In this document: positions 16,847 to 25,965 of the stretch, piece by piece | Position numbering within the stretch: the first letter of the stretch is position 1 | How the letters are laid out: the number at the start of each line of letters is the position of its first letter | Position numbers and translations under genes: made by a program | The notes under the pieces: generated by a model | The model's database searches: none | The model's input: only the letters and a program-made list of their open reading frames with translations | What the model was told of the DNA's origin: nothing | Source: an uncultured Candidatus Melainabacteria bacterium | GTDB lineage: Bacteria > Cyanobacteriota > Vampirovibrionia > Gastranaerophilales > Gastranaerophilaceae | Reading direction: 5' to 3' | DNA: 64,000 bases | NCBI GenBank assembly: GCA_932182025.1 | Contig: CAKNXK010000010.1 | Span: 186,001-250,000 of the forward strand

Positions 16847-17803
16847 ATGGAAAACGCATTTCAACTCGCTATTCAAAAGCAGCTGACAGAAACACTGATT
16901 CAAAAAGCTGCACAATTACCGCAGAATTTTAATCAAACAAAATTTGTTCAAAACTGTCTTTCCGCTCTTGATAGCATTGACGATATTGAAGAAGTTGAAC
17001 CGGGTTCAGTTGTTAAAGGGCTTATGAAAGGGGCAATTCTTGGGCTTGATTTTATGAACAAGGAATGCTACTTGATACCGTACAAAAACAAAGATACAGG
17101 CAAAAAAGACGTCAATTTTCAAACAGATTACAAGGGAGAAAAGAAGCTCGCAAAGCTCTATTCCGTCAAGCCTATTGAAGAAATTACAACAGAGGTTGTT
17201 CGCAAGGGTGATTTCTACGAAGTTGAAGTCAAAGACAATAAAAAATTTATAAACTGGAAGCCGCTTCGCTTCAATAACGAAGCAATTGAAGGGGCTTTTT
17301 CGATTGTCTTATTTACAGACAAAAGTTCCGTTTCAGCTCAAATGTCAAAAGAAGAAATGGACGAAGTTCGCACAAATTATTCAAAAGCTGCTAATTCTTC
17401 AGCATGGAAAAATCGACCGGGCGAAATGTACAAAAAAACCGTTCTTCGATTAAACCTGAAGAATGTTGAAAAAGTATTTGAAAACCCTGAACAACTTCGA
17501 GCTTATGAAGAAGCGTCAGAATTTGAATTCAACAAAACTGATTCAAAAACCCTTCCCGCAGCTCCAGTTGTAAAAAATATATATACAGAACAAGTGAAGC
17601 AAATCGAAGCAAATCCCGTTGAAACAACAACTTCTGAAATTCTTCCTGCGGGACCGGGTCCGAAAGAAGAAAATCAGACTGAAGAATTCTTCTGCGAAAG
17701 CTGCGGAAAGAAAATTTCATGGGCTGAAAACAGTTATTCAAACAAACACTTCAGCAAACCGCTTTGTCGTACTTGTCAGGCAATTACAAAAGGGGACAAG
17801 TAA
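16847..17803 (+). CDS. recT: RecT-family single-strand annealing protein with zinc-finger tail
   Basis: 318 residues. RecT proteins coat single strands and anneal homologous DNA in phage recombination. The RecT core covers about 25-225: FVQNCLSALDS, KGAILGLDFMNKECYLIPY, VNFQTDYKGEKKLA and WKNRPGEMYKKTVLRLNLK. A linker near 255-275 carries ILPAGPGPKEENQ, which recurs in another gene (27218-27595). The last 40 residues add a four-Cys finger (CESCGKK, then CRTCQ). Its TAA overlaps the ATG of the nuclease gene, the usual exonuclease-annealing pair. Confidence 0.93.
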   Translation: MENAFQLAIQKQLTETLIQKAAQLPQNFNQTKFVQNCLSALDSIDDIEEVEPGSVVKGLMKGAILGLDFMNKECYLIPYKNKDTGKKDVNFQTDYKGEKKLAKLYSVKPIEEITTEVVRKGDFYEVEVKDNKKFINWKPLRFNNEAIEGAFSIVLFTDKSSVSAQMSKEEMDEVRTNYSKAANSSAWKNRPGEMYKKTVLRLNLKNVEKVFENPEQLRAYEEASEFEFNKTDSKTLPAAPVVKNIYTEQVKQIEANPVETTTSEILPAGPGPKEENQTEEFFCESCGKKISWAENSYSNKHFSKPLCRTCQAITKGDK

Positions 17804-18612
17804 TGTTTTTGACTGAAGCGAATTATTATTCACAAGAAGCAAATCAAGAATATTTGTCAGTCAGTCAATACAAGGACTTTTGCGGAACAATGAAACAACG
17901 CGGTTGCGAAGCAAGAGCAATTGCAAAACTTCGCGGAGAATGGGTTGACGAAATCACAGAAGCAACGCTTCTCGGTTCGTATATCGACGCACACTTTGAA
18001 GGGACATTGAACTTGTTCAAAGCAAAACACCCTGAAATTTTCAGAAAAACAGACGCTGAATTGTATGCGAAATTTCAGAAAACAAACGACACAATTCAAA
18101 TGCTCGAACGTGACGAAATGTTCATGTTCTATATGTCAGGTGAAAAACAAGTCATTCTGACAGCGGAGCTTTTCGGGGCGAAATGGAAGTGCAAACTCGA
18201 TTCTTATTTGAGAAAACGAGCAATTGTTGACCTGAAATATGTCAAAGATATTTGCGAGCGTTTTTGGGTTAAAGACGAAGGGACGTTTGTTTCTTTTGTT
18301 GAATGGTGGGGCTATGACATACAAGCTGCAATATATCGCGAAATTGAAGCGATTTGCTCAGGCGAAGAACGTCTTTCAGTTTATCTTGCAGCTGTTGACA
18401 AGAAAAAAGTCCCGAACCGGGAAATTGTCGGCTTTGCTGAAAACGGAACAGACTTTGCTCCGATTCTTTATGAAGTTGAAAAGAATGTTCCGCGAATTCT
18501 GCAATTAAAGGCGGGGAAGGTCGAACCCGTCCGCTGCGGTGTGTGCGATTATTGCGTCGCGACAAAGAAATTGACACAGCCTGTCTATTTCAGAGATTTA
18601 ATCGAGGTTTAA
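17803..18612 (+). CDS. PD-(D/E)XK exonuclease (DUF3799/RecE-like)
   Basis: 269 residues from the ATG that overlaps the recT stop. Phage exonucleases of this type resect double-strand ends to feed RecT. The active site fits GAKWKCKLDSYLRKRAIVDLKYVKD near residues 120-145: Asp in KLDS, then IVDLKY (D-x-K). An upstream Glu/His lies in GSYIDAHFEGT. The C-terminal CGVCDYCV could hold a metal or Fe-S centre, as in AddB/Cas4-like relatives. Strong context. Confidence 0.85.
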   Translation: MFLTEANYYSQEANQEYLSVSQYKDFCGTMKQRGCEARAIAKLRGEWVDEITEATLLGSYIDAHFEGTLNLFKAKHPEIFRKTDAELYAKFQKTNDTIQMLERDEMFMFYMSGEKQVILTAELFGAKWKCKLDSYLRKRAIVDLKYVKDICERFWVKDEGTFVSFVEWWGYDIQAAIYREIEAICSGEERLSVYLAAVDKKKVPNREIVGFAENGTDFAPILYEVEKNVPRILQLKAGKVEPVRCGVCDYCVATKKLTQPVYFRDLIEV

Positions 18613-18614
18613 AA

Positions 18615-19493
18615 ATGGCATTAAGAAATCAGCCTTATTTTCCGCTATATGTGCAAGACTTCATGACAGATGAAAAATTGAACGAATGTTCCGCAAAAGC
18701 AAACGGAATTTATATTCGCTTGATGTGTATTATGCACAAGTCTGAAGAATACGGAACAATTTTGCTCAAGCAAAAATATAAGCAAAATGAAAGCAAATCT
18801 GAAAACTTGCTTGAGCAAAAAAGCAAGCAAGTTTCAGAATTTGCTTCGCAGCTTTCAAAAAATATGCCGTTTTCTGTTCAAGAAATTGCTGAAGGTTTGA
18901 CTGAACTTCTTGAAGAAAAAGTTGTTCATATAGAAGGTGACAAACTCATTCAGAAACGAATGCAAAAAGACGGAATTATAAGCGACAAGCGTTCTTCCGC
19001 TGGTTCTAAAGGCGGAAAAAAGAGCAGCGAAAGAAAGCAAAATGAAAATTTTGCTGCTGATTTTGCTCAAGCAAAACCTGAAGCAAAAACAAAGCAAAAC
19101 ACTGAAAATGAAATTGAAATTGAATCTGAAATTGAAACTGGAAATATAAATTCTAATATTTCAGGCGAAAATTTTTCAAAAGTTTATGATCCGTATGACT
19201 ACGCTGCAAACGAAAAATATTTCAAAATTTATCAAGACGAATGTCCGCAGCTTGTGAAACTTGGTTTTGAAAGAAGGCACAACAAAACCATTCAAGCAAT
19301 TGCTGAATTCAGAACCGTCACAAATGACAATCTTGAATATTTCAAAGCTGTTTGTCAGAAGGCAAATAAACTCATTGTCATTGCAAATAACAAAATAGAT
19401 TTCCGCTCTATTCTGAACAATCACATCGGCATATATGGCGACAAATACAATTCAGGCGATACAAAAGCAGAAGGGAGCGGTTATGAGTATTAA
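18615..19493 (+). CDS. phage replication organiser, DUF1376-like
   Basis: 292 residues. The N-terminal 130 residues (RNQPYFPLYVQDFMTDEKLNE, then ANGIYIRLMCIMHKS) match the winged-helix replisome organiser domain that binds the phage origin. The middle is a low-complexity linker (repeated Glu-Ile and Gln-Lys-Gln near 160-205), and the C-terminal domain likely binds the helicase loader. It directly precedes and overlaps the DnaC-like gene. The origin may lie in the AT-rich linker-coding part, but no iterons are clear. Confidence 0.75.
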   Translation: MALRNQPYFPLYVQDFMTDEKLNECSAKANGIYIRLMCIMHKSEEYGTILLKQKYKQNESKSENLLEQKSKQVSEFASQLSKNMPFSVQEIAEGLTELLEEKVVHIEGDKLIQKRMQKDGIISDKRSSAGSKGGKKSSERKQNENFAADFAQAKPEAKTKQNTENEIEIESEIETGNINSNISGENFSKVYDPYDYAANEKYFKIYQDECPQLVKLGFERRHNKTIQAIAEFRTVTNDNLEYFKAVCQKANKLIVIANNKIDFRSILNNHIGIYGDKYNSGDTKAEGSGYEY

Positions 19494-20295
19494 CGAAGTT
19501 AAAAACACAGATTTTTCAACAATCGGCAGTTTGTGCGGCGAAGTTATGCAGGAAGCCGCAGAACCGAAAAAATGCAAAATATGCGGAAAACCATTCAAAG
19601 CAATAACGGTTGAAGCACTCGGAAGAAAAACAAAAGTTTTTGCTGTTGACTGCGATTGCTATGTCGAAGAACAAGAACGCAAAGAACAGCAAAAAAAGAA
19701 AACCGCCTTGCGTGAAAGATACCAAAGAGCGAACATCGGCAAGCGTTATATTGACATAACTCTTGAAAAACTTGAAAAGCTCGGAACTGAACACGTTGCA
19801 GACGCTCAAAAATATGTTGAAAATTTCAACCCGGAAAGCGGAGCTTCGCTTCACTTAATAGGCGAATTCGGAAACGGGAAAACTTCTGTCGGTTATGCGA
19901 TTTTAAGAGCCTTATTGTCAAAGGGTTTCAACGGTTTATATATTACTTGGATTGATGTTGTCAATCGCTGTTATTATGCAAAAAGTTTTAATTCTCAAGA
20001 AAAAGTTGACACAATCCTTGTTGATTTGAGCCGATTTGACATTCTCGTTCTTGATGAACTTGTTATCAACACAAAAGACGACAGAGAAGTCAATCTTGCA
20101 ACAGAGCTGTTTGACCGTCTTTACAGGGACAACAAATGCTTTGTTCTTATCAATAACCCCTGCGACATTCAAGAAATGAAAACAGTTCCGCGTCTTGGAA
20201 AATTGCTCGACAGAGTACGTGAACAGGCGGAAAAACTCATATTTAAACACTCAAGCTATCGCTTGAAGAACACAGGGGGTGAAAATGTCAACTGA
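19483..20295 (+). CDS. DnaC-like helicase loader ATPase
   Basis: 270 residues from the ATG at 19483, which overlaps the preceding gene. It loads the host replicative helicase at the phage origin. An N-terminal zinc-binding cluster (CKICGKPF, then DCDC) precedes the AAA+ core: Walker A GEFGNGKTS near residue 128, Walker B DILVLDELVI near 192, sensor 1 LINNPCD and an arginine motif RLGKLLDRVRE. Length and layout are normal for phage DnaC/IstB-like loaders. Confidence 0.9.
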   Translation: MSINEVKNTDFSTIGSLCGEVMQEAAEPKKCKICGKPFKAITVEALGRKTKVFAVDCDCYVEEQERKEQQKKKTALRERYQRANIGKRYIDITLEKLEKLGTEHVADAQKYVENFNPESGASLHLIGEFGNGKTSVGYAILRALLSKGFNGLYITWIDVVNRCYYAKSFNSQEKVDTILVDLSRFDILVLDELVINTKDDREVNLATELFDRLYRDNKCFVLINNPCDIQEMKTVPRLGKLLDRVREQAEKLIFKHSSYRLKNTGGENVN

Positions 20296-21121
20296 AGACA
20301 GAAAGAAAAAGTTTGAACACATTCTTTCGCTGAATACACACGAAAGCATTGTTCTTCAGCAGCTTCTTGAAAAAGGTTCAACGACAGTTCGTGACTTGCT
20401 TCCGTTTATGAACTACCCTTGCGGACCGATTCGCGATTTGCAGCGTGTTTTCGGAGTTGCCCTTGTTTATGACTGGGAAACAAAAGAAAAACTGTTGTCG
20501 CAGCTGACGGCAAGGAACGTACAAAGAAAATTAAATATAAAAGATACTGGCTCGCTGGGGGTGGAAATGAAAGCTCAAAATAATATAAATTACATTCACA
20601 CTACACCGGGCAAAAATGACGAATGCTACACTGAACGCTATGCGGTTGAACCTTTGCTTGAATTTCTTGAACCATTCAGAAATTCAATAATATGGTGTCC
20701 GTTTGATACTAAAGAATCAGAATTTGTCAAAGTATTAAAAGAAAATAACTTCAATGTTATTTATTCGCATATCAGCGACGGAAAAAATTTCTTCACTTAT
20801 GAACCTGAAGAATGGGACATTCTTATAAGCAATCCGCCATTCACAGGCAAAAAAGAAATTTTTGAACGTGCTTTGAGTTTCGGAAAACCGTTTGCACTGC
20901 TTATGACATTAACATGGCTAAACGATAGCACTCCGATGAAACTTTTTAAAAATAAAGATTTGCAATTGTTAATGTTTGAAAAACGAATGACTTTTAAGGG
21001 TCAAGCAAACAAAATCAGTTTTTCAAGTGCGTACTATTGCTGGAATTTTCTTCCACAACAAATATTGATTCGCGATTTTACAAATCAAAATCAAATGAAA
21101 TTATTTGAGGGGGTGCAATAA
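20285..21121 (+). CDS. HTH domain fused to a methylase-like NPPF protein
   Basis: 278 residues. Residues 1-70 resemble a winged helix (HESIVLQQLLEKGSTTVRDLL). Residues 100-270 have the SNPPF motif (183-186), the catalytic motif of N6-adenine methylases, with a degenerate motif I (WCPFDTKES). Related phage proteins are annotated as DNA N6-adenine or sugar-nucleotide-type methylases; whether it methylates is unsure. GGGGGTGGAA before an internal ATG at 20567 may start the methylase domain by itself, so this could be two genes fused in frame. It overlaps dnaC upstream and the radical SAM gene downstream. Confidence 0.65.
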   Translation: MSTEDRKKKFEHILSLNTHESIVLQQLLEKGSTTVRDLLPFMNYPCGPIRDLQRVFGVALVYDWETKEKLLSQLTARNVQRKLNIKDTGSLGVEMKAQNNINYIHTTPGKNDECYTERYAVEPLLEFLEPFRNSIIWCPFDTKESEFVKVLKENNFNVIYSHISDGKNFFTYEPEEWDILISNPPFTGKKEIFERALSFGKPFALLMTLTWLNDSTPMKLFKNKDLQLLMFEKRMTFKGQANKISFSSAYYCWNFLPQQILIRDFTNQNQMKLFEGVQ

Positions 21122-22104
21122 TGGCGAAAATTGGTTTGCTTGCAGATACAGACAGCCCTTCTATTCCTTTGATGAAAATTTCTGCTTTTCATAAGAAGCA
21201 GGGTGACGAAGTCAAATTTGTTGATAATTATTTCGAGCATTTTGACAAAGTTTATATTTCAAAAATTTTCAATCTTGATTTAAAAACTATCAATCCGTTG
21301 ATTTATTTTCCAACGGCAGACGAAATTCAATTCGGTGGAAGCGGGTTCGCAATATCTGTTGAAAATAACAAAGAGGTTTACAACAAAGAAAAAGACAAAA
21401 GTCTTCCGAAAGAAATTGAATCAATGTTTCCTGATTATTCTTTGTATGGCGAAAAAACAAAGAATATTGCTTGCGGTTTCTTGACGCGTGGTTGTCCGAA
21501 TAATTGTGAATTTTGCATTGTTTCAAAAAAAGACGGTCTTTGTTGTAGAAAGGTTGCAGACCTTCAGGAGTTTTGGAACGGTCAAAAAACAATAAAACTT
21601 TATGACGCAAATATACTTGCTTGCAAAGATAGAGAAGAACTCATCAAACAGTTAATTCAAAGCGGAGCTGTTATCGATTACACTCAAGGGCTTGACGCAA
21701 GGCTTATTGATGATGATATTGCGAAATTACTTGCACAAACAAAAATTCAAATGGTGCATTTTGCGTTCGATTTAATGAAAAATGAAGAACGAATTCTCAA
21801 AGGTTTGAAAATTTTTGCGAAACACTTCAACAAAAGTGATCGCTTCAAAAGAGTTTATATTTTGACAAATTTCAACACAACTCTTAAAGAAGACTATTTT
21901 CGCGTGAAAAAGGTCCTTGAACTGGGTTATTCCCCTTATGTGATGATTTACCGCAAAGGAACACACCCGCAATTTTTGACGGACCTTCAACACTGGTCGA
22001 ACAATATGTTCTTGCAAAAAGCAGTTTCTTTTGAAGACTATGCTCCACGCAAGGACGGAAAGAGTATGAAAACATTATATGCACAAATTATCAAAGGAGA
22101 ATGA
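21121..22104 (+). CDS. phage radical SAM protein with B12-binding-like N-domain
   Basis: 327 residues. CPNNCEFC (Cys125, 129, 132) is the CxxxCxxC site for the 4Fe-4S cluster that splits S-adenosylmethionine. The first 80 residues (KIGLLADTDSPSIPLMKIS, FDKVYISKIF) look like a Rossmann fold related to B12-binding domains of elongator-type enzymes. The rest matches the barrel (KLYDANILAC, DYTQGLDARLIDD). Its ATG overlaps the stop of the methylase-like gene, so the pair may act together, possibly on DNA or nucleotides. Substrate unknown. Confidence 0.8.
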   Translation: MAKIGLLADTDSPSIPLMKISAFHKKQGDEVKFVDNYFEHFDKVYISKIFNLDLKTINPLIYFPTADEIQFGGSGFAISVENNKEVYNKEKDKSLPKEIESMFPDYSLYGEKTKNIACGFLTRGCPNNCEFCIVSKKDGLCCRKVADLQEFWNGQKTIKLYDANILACKDREELIKQLIQSGAVIDYTQGLDARLIDDDIAKLLAQTKIQMVHFAFDLMKNEERILKGLKIFAKHFNKSDRFKRVYILTNFNTTLKEDYFRVKKVLELGYSPYVMIYRKGTHPQFLTDLQHWSNNMFLQKAVSFEDYAPRKDGKSMKTLYAQIIKGE

Positions 22105-22107
22105 AAA

Positions 22108-22866
22108 ATGAAATTTACAATCACCGGGAACGGCTATTCAGGGAACTTCAACGGGGAAAACAACTTCAAAGCAACTGCTCGCAGAATGCTAATTGATAAA
22201 GGCTTCAAAGACGCTGACTTTTTCAAGATGAAAACTGTTGAAGATTACATTGCAGCACTTGCAGAAAAAGGCTACAAAGTATATTTTGAACGCACAATTT
22301 ATGACGCGGCAAAAGACGAAGCTCCGCACTTGGGAAAATATCTCAACGAAATGGAAGCTGAAGAAGACGAAGAAAAAATTCCTGCGTCTGCTCAAATAAC
22401 AAAAATTAAAATCGGCAAAGACGAGAAAAATGCGACAATTTTATATCAAAAGAACGGTTCAAAGGCTTCAAAAGAAGTGACCTTCAAAGGTTATGAAGAA
22501 GCTGTTGACGAATTTATTGTTGATTTTCGAGCAATGTCAAAACATATTCTTGAAACTCTTGAATTTCCTGAAGAATGGCTTTCAAGAATGACGACGACAG
22601 GTTTGTCAATTACTTGGAAAGAAGATTCAATCATGGGAATGGTTATCACAGCACAACTTGAAATTATCGGCTTGAATACTCCATTCAATTTGAATACACC
22701 ATTTATTGAACTTTATTCATGGCACATGGCAAACGACAGCTGCAATGAAGTTTATTTCAGCAATGATTGCGAAGAATTGCTCGAACGAATAATTGTTCAC
22801 GCTAAAAAGTACATGAACGGGCTGAACGCAAGCCCGGTTCAAGAAAAAATTCCGTTTGAGGGTTAG
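22108..22866 (+). CDS. hypothetical phage early protein
   Basis: 252 residues after a GGAG site. An N-terminal 65-residue part (KFTITGNGYSGNFNGENNFKA) looks like a small alpha-beta domain, then an acidic linker (EAEEDEEK) and a second domain with KEVTFKGYEEAVDEFI. Ends in EKIPFEG, a tail common in single-stranded-DNA-binding-type acidic C-termini, but no OB-fold is evident. Family unrecognised; real gene by coding quality and context. Confidence 0.6.
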   Translation: MKFTITGNGYSGNFNGENNFKATARRMLIDKGFKDADFFKMKTVEDYIAALAEKGYKVYFERTIYDAAKDEAPHLGKYLNEMEAEEDEEKIPASAQITKIKIGKDEKNATILYQKNGSKASKEVTFKGYEEAVDEFIVDFRAMSKHILETLEFPEEWLSRMTTTGLSITWKEDSIMGMVITAQLEIIGLNTPFNLNTPFIELYSWHMANDSCNEVYFSNDCEELLERIIVHAKKYMNGLNASPVQEKIPFEG

Positions 22867-22868
22867 AA

Positions 22869-23246
22869 ATGGCAAAGAACACAACACCACTCGAAAAGGA
22901 AGAACAAATCGCGTTTGTTGCATATTGCGAAGCGAACGGAATTTGCGTTGTCAGCACTCAAAACGGTTTCAAAATGCCGAAAGTGGCTTTCAACTATGCA
23001 GCATATTCAAGAACGCTCAAAAATATGGGGCTTTCAAAAGGCTTCCCGGACTTGATAATTCTTGAGAAAAACAAGAACAAAACGCATGAGGTTTTATTTA
23101 TCGAAATGAAACGTCAAAAAGGCGGGAAGCTACACGCAGAACAGGAAGAATGGTTGCGAAAACTCGACGACAAAGACTACTGCGTCGGAGTTGCGAAGGG
23201 CTGCGAATCAGCAGTCAGAATTCTTCAGAAATACCTTAATTCATAG
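22869..23246 (+). CDS. VRR-NUC domain nuclease
   Basis: 125 residues, the size of stand-alone phage VRR-NUC proteins. The PD-(D/E)XK-type active site is seen in GFPDLIIL near 58-66 (metal-binding Asp) and LFIEMKRQKGGKL near 77-90 (E-x-K), followed by AEQEEWL. These nucleases cleave branched DNA and may resolve recombination or replication structures before packaging. Start two bases after the preceding stop. Confidence 0.9.
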   Translation: MAKNTTPLEKEEQIAFVAYCEANGICVVSTQNGFKMPKVAFNYAAYSRTLKNMGLSKGFPDLIILEKNKNKTHEVLFIEMKRQKGGKLHAEQEEWLRKLDDKDYCVGVAKGCESAVRILQKYLNS

Positions 23247-23257
23247 GAGAAAACAAA

Positions 23258-24226
23258 ATGTTAAATGAAAAAGAAATTTTTAAAAGCTCCGACGATTACA
23301 AAATAATAATCGGAGAAAATGAAGAAGCAGGCAGAAAAGGAATGCTTGCTGCAAGAATAGAGCTTCCGTTCGGTGCTGAAATCGAACTCGGACATTTCCC
23401 GGCAAAACAGCTCTTGCTTATGAAGCAAGAATTTGACACAACGCTTGCACAAGCGGTCAATCAATACAATGCAGTAGTTCTTCAGAATCAGAGCTTGCAG
23501 CAAGAACTTTCTTCTCATAAAAATAAAATTGTAGATATAGCGTTATTATTAGACGAACTGAAACAAAGATTTGACTATATTGCTGACTTTGAAGAACTCA
23601 ATCAAATTGAGAGAATTATCAGAGAAACGAACCCTGAAAACTTAACACATACGGAAGAATTAAAAAAGAAAATCGTTGAATTTTTGACTGAAATGTCTTC
23701 ACAGAACAATAGGGGAACGAGGTTTCCTTATTATTTTTCAATTGTTGATTTCAACGACAATTTTGAACAAGACGACAAAGGGGAATTTTTCTTTGAATCT
23801 TCTTCAGGTTCTTTTCTTGAAATTGTTCCTGTTCTTCGTGAGAGATACGATTGCGGTCTTATAGTACTTAATGAAGACGACGATTTTGAAAAAATTCTTC
23901 AAAATATAGGGACTTGGGAAGAAGACGACAGAATCAATGAATGGCTTGAAGAACACAATTACGGAATTGTTCAACGATTTAGAAATGAGCCTGTTTCGTG
24001 GTCCGACGGTGTCTTTTTTACAGAAAAAGACGCTGAAGCATATCTTGAAAGTGTGAGAAATCATCATTCAAGCGAAGCAAAAACTTATGTTGATGTAATG
24101 AACAAATGGGGCAGAAGTTCTCAGACAGAAGAATTCTTGACAAATCTTTTCAATTATTTCGGAGTGAAAGTTCCGCCTGAATTGTTCTACGAAAACAAAA
24201 AGAAAGAAGGTGCGGAACAATGCTGA
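23258..24226 (+). CDS. hypothetical phage protein, coiled coil near the middle
   Basis: 322 residues after AGGAGAAAAC. A helical segment (about 60-100, LQQELSSHKNKIVDIALLLD) suggests a coiled coil; the C-terminal part is rich in aromatic and acidic residues (FFESSSGSFLEIVPVLRERY). No catalytic motif stands out and the family is not recognised. Its end overlaps the ASCH gene by seven bases. Confidence 0.55.
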   Translation: MLNEKEIFKSSDDYKIIIGENEEAGRKGMLAARIELPFGAEIELGHFPAKQLLLMKQEFDTTLAQAVNQYNAVVLQNQSLQQELSSHKNKIVDIALLLDELKQRFDYIADFEELNQIERIIRETNPENLTHTEELKKKIVEFLTEMSSQNNRGTRFPYYFSIVDFNDNFEQDDKGEFFFESSSGSFLEIVPVLRERYDCGLIVLNEDDDFEKILQNIGTWEEDDRINEWLEEHNYGIVQRFRNEPVSWSDGVFFTEKDAEAYLESVRNHHSSEAKTYVDVMNKWGRSSQTEEFLTNLFNYFGVKVPPELFYENKKKEGAEQC

Positions 24227-24534
24227 CATTCAATTTGAAGAAAGAATGGTTTGAAAAAATAAAAAGCGGAGAAAAGACTCACGAATATAGAGAAGTGAAA
24301 GAATACTGGTTTAAAAGGCTTTTTCTGTATAGCAAAATTTTATGCAGACAAACAGCCCTTCCGCTGCACAGTGAATGTGTTTTTGTGTGCGGGTACGCAA
24401 GCAAGGACAACAAAGAAAAAAGATTAAAAGCAAAAATAAAAAGTATTTCTATAATCAACGGTAAAAACACAGATCTTGCCATTGACAAAGATGTTTTTGA
24501 CATTGAATTTGAACTTATAGAGGAGAAAAAATGA
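24220..24534 (+). CDS. ASCH-domain protein
   Basis: 104 residues. KIKSGEKTHEYREVKEYW near residues 12-30 is the typical ASCH signature; the fold is a small beta barrel related to PUA domains and thought to bind RNA or modified nucleotides. ASCH proteins are frequent in phage early regions; some may recognise modified bases, which would fit the methylase-like and radical SAM genes nearby. Overlaps both neighbours. Confidence 0.8.
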   Translation: MLTFNLKKEWFEKIKSGEKTHEYREVKEYWFKRLFLYSKILCRQTALPLHSECVFVCGYASKDNKEKRLKAKIKSISIINGKNTDLAIDKDVFDIEFELIEEKK

Positions 24535-24839
24535 ACAACGGAACAGAACCACAAAACAGAAACAAGATTTCAGAAGCTCTTGAATTCGCAAAAGCTGAAA
24601 TTTACGACAACAAAGAAAATTGCAACAGTGCCTTTGTGATAGCCTTTGCAAACCAATTTTTGCAAGACTTAAAAGCAAGCAGCAAAGACAAAGAATTTGA
24701 ACCGATTGACTACATTTTGTACGGTTCGCTAATCGGCTACGCGTTAAGGTATATGAACGAAAATGAAAAACATATCAAAACCGCCACTGCAAACGGAAAA
24801 ATTGTTGACAGTATTGAACTTCAGAAAGGGGAAAACTAA
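24531..24839 (+). CDS. hypothetical phage protein
   Basis: 102 residues, helical, acidic in the middle. ATG overlaps the ASCH stop and its own TAA overlaps the next ATG, so it is clearly translated in the operon. No known domain. Confidence 0.55.
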   Translation: MNNGTEPQNRNKISEALEFAKAEIYDNKENCNSAFVIAFANQFLQDLKASSKDKEFEPIDYILYGSLIGYALRYMNENEKHIKTATANGKIVDSIELQKGEN

Positions 24840-25711
24840 TGAACAAGCAAAAGATATTTCAACAGATTAAAAATGAACTGACAGAAAAAGAACAAATGGT
24901 TCTTGCAAGTATGCTTGACGGCGATTCCGTTGTTGATACTGCTCACAATTGCGGAATTTCTCTCAAATATGCTCAAAGTAACAGAAAAACAATATATGAA
25001 GTTGTCGGAAAATTCGTCGATTATGGGGCAGACAAAAAACAAAAACAGCAGATTCTCGTTGATTTTCTTCAAGGTTATGAACAAGCAACAACAGTTGTTT
25101 CAGCTGAAGAAATTCAACCTGAAGAAACTGTTCCGGGAGAAGCTGCTTCTGCAAAAGAAAAAACAGAAATTTCTCCAGCCTATCAAGAATTATTTTCTTA
25201 TATGCTGGATCAGCACGACTGCACTTTGCTTGAAAGTGAAATGCAGGAAGTTTACAGAATTGTCAATGATGATTTGCAAAATGACAATCAAAAAATGTGT
25301 TCAAAAATTCAAGAGCTTGCAACAATGCATGCGAATGATATACAGACAATAAAAACAAAATTATGTAATGCTCTTGACATTGCCTTTGTTCCGAACGAAA
25401 CAGAATTTGACGAAATTTTTGAAAGAATTGAAACATTAAGAAAACAACAAGACAAAAATATATTCAAGGACTTCAAGACAAAAACCCCGAATTATCTTGT
25501 TTTTAATCCAAAAAAAGGAAGCCCGAACAAAGTATATAAAAATTATCAAACGGCACTTGAAGACGCGAAAGCAGTTGCAAAAAAAGAACAACAATCTGTT
25601 TTTGTTTTGCATATTGATTCGCTTGTTGTTCCGCAGTGTTCGTTTGATGTTCATGACGTACTGGAAAGCGGAATTCCTGAACGCTATTTGAATGATGATA
25701 TTCCGTTCTAA
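24839..25711 (+). CDS. hypothetical protein with HTH-like N-terminus and Pro/Glu linker
   Basis: 290 residues. The first 60 (LTEKEQMVLASMLDGDSVVD, then a helix with KYAQSNRKTIYEVV) resemble a LuxR/sigma-4-type helix-turn-helix. A linker at about 90-110 contains EETVPGEA; the DNA there (25119-25142) matches 27447-27470 with one mismatch. The C-terminal domain is an unknown 160-residue part. A regulatory role is possible, given the second HTH protein just downstream. Confidence 0.5.
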   Translation: MNKQKIFQQIKNELTEKEQMVLASMLDGDSVVDTAHNCGISLKYAQSNRKTIYEVVGKFVDYGADKKQKQQILVDFLQGYEQATTVVSAEEIQPEETVPGEAASAKEKTEISPAYQELFSYMLDQHDCTLLESEMQEVYRIVNDDLQNDNQKMCSKIQELATMHANDIQTIKTKLCNALDIAFVPNETEFDEIFERIETLRKQQDKNIFKDFKTKTPNYLVFNPKKGSPNKVYKNYQTALEDAKAVAKKEQQSVFVLHIDSLVVPQCSFDVHDVLESGIPERYLNDDIPF

Positions 25712-25735
25712 ACAACGGGGAGAGTTTGAGGAGAA

Positions 25736-25954
25736 ATGACACTAACAGAAACACAGAAAGAAATTGTTACTTTGCTAATTGAAGGCAAAACAAATCAACA
25801 AATTGCAGACCAGCTTTGCTTTTCGGTGGACAAAATCAAAAAAGATTTGAAAGTAATATATAAGTATTTCGGGATTAAAGGACCAGCAGAAACAAAACGA
25901 GCTGTTCTTGTTCGAGAAATTGTCAAAATCGAAATGTCAAAACTTATGATGTAG
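25736..25954 (+). CDS. LuxR/GerE-type helix-turn-helix protein
   Basis: 72 residues. TETQKEIVTLLIEGKTNQQI followed by ADQLCFSVDKIKKDLK is the four-helix GerE fold without any receiver or sensor domain. Stand-alone forms occur in phages, where they may control late genes. No operator can be assigned, though the palindrome at 27994-28009 before the late genes is a candidate. Confidence 0.75.
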   Translation: MTLTETQKEIVTLLIEGKTNQQIADQLCFSVDKIKKDLKVIYKYFGIKGPAETKRAVLVREIVKIEMSKLMM

Positions 25955-25965
25955 GAGTAAAAACA

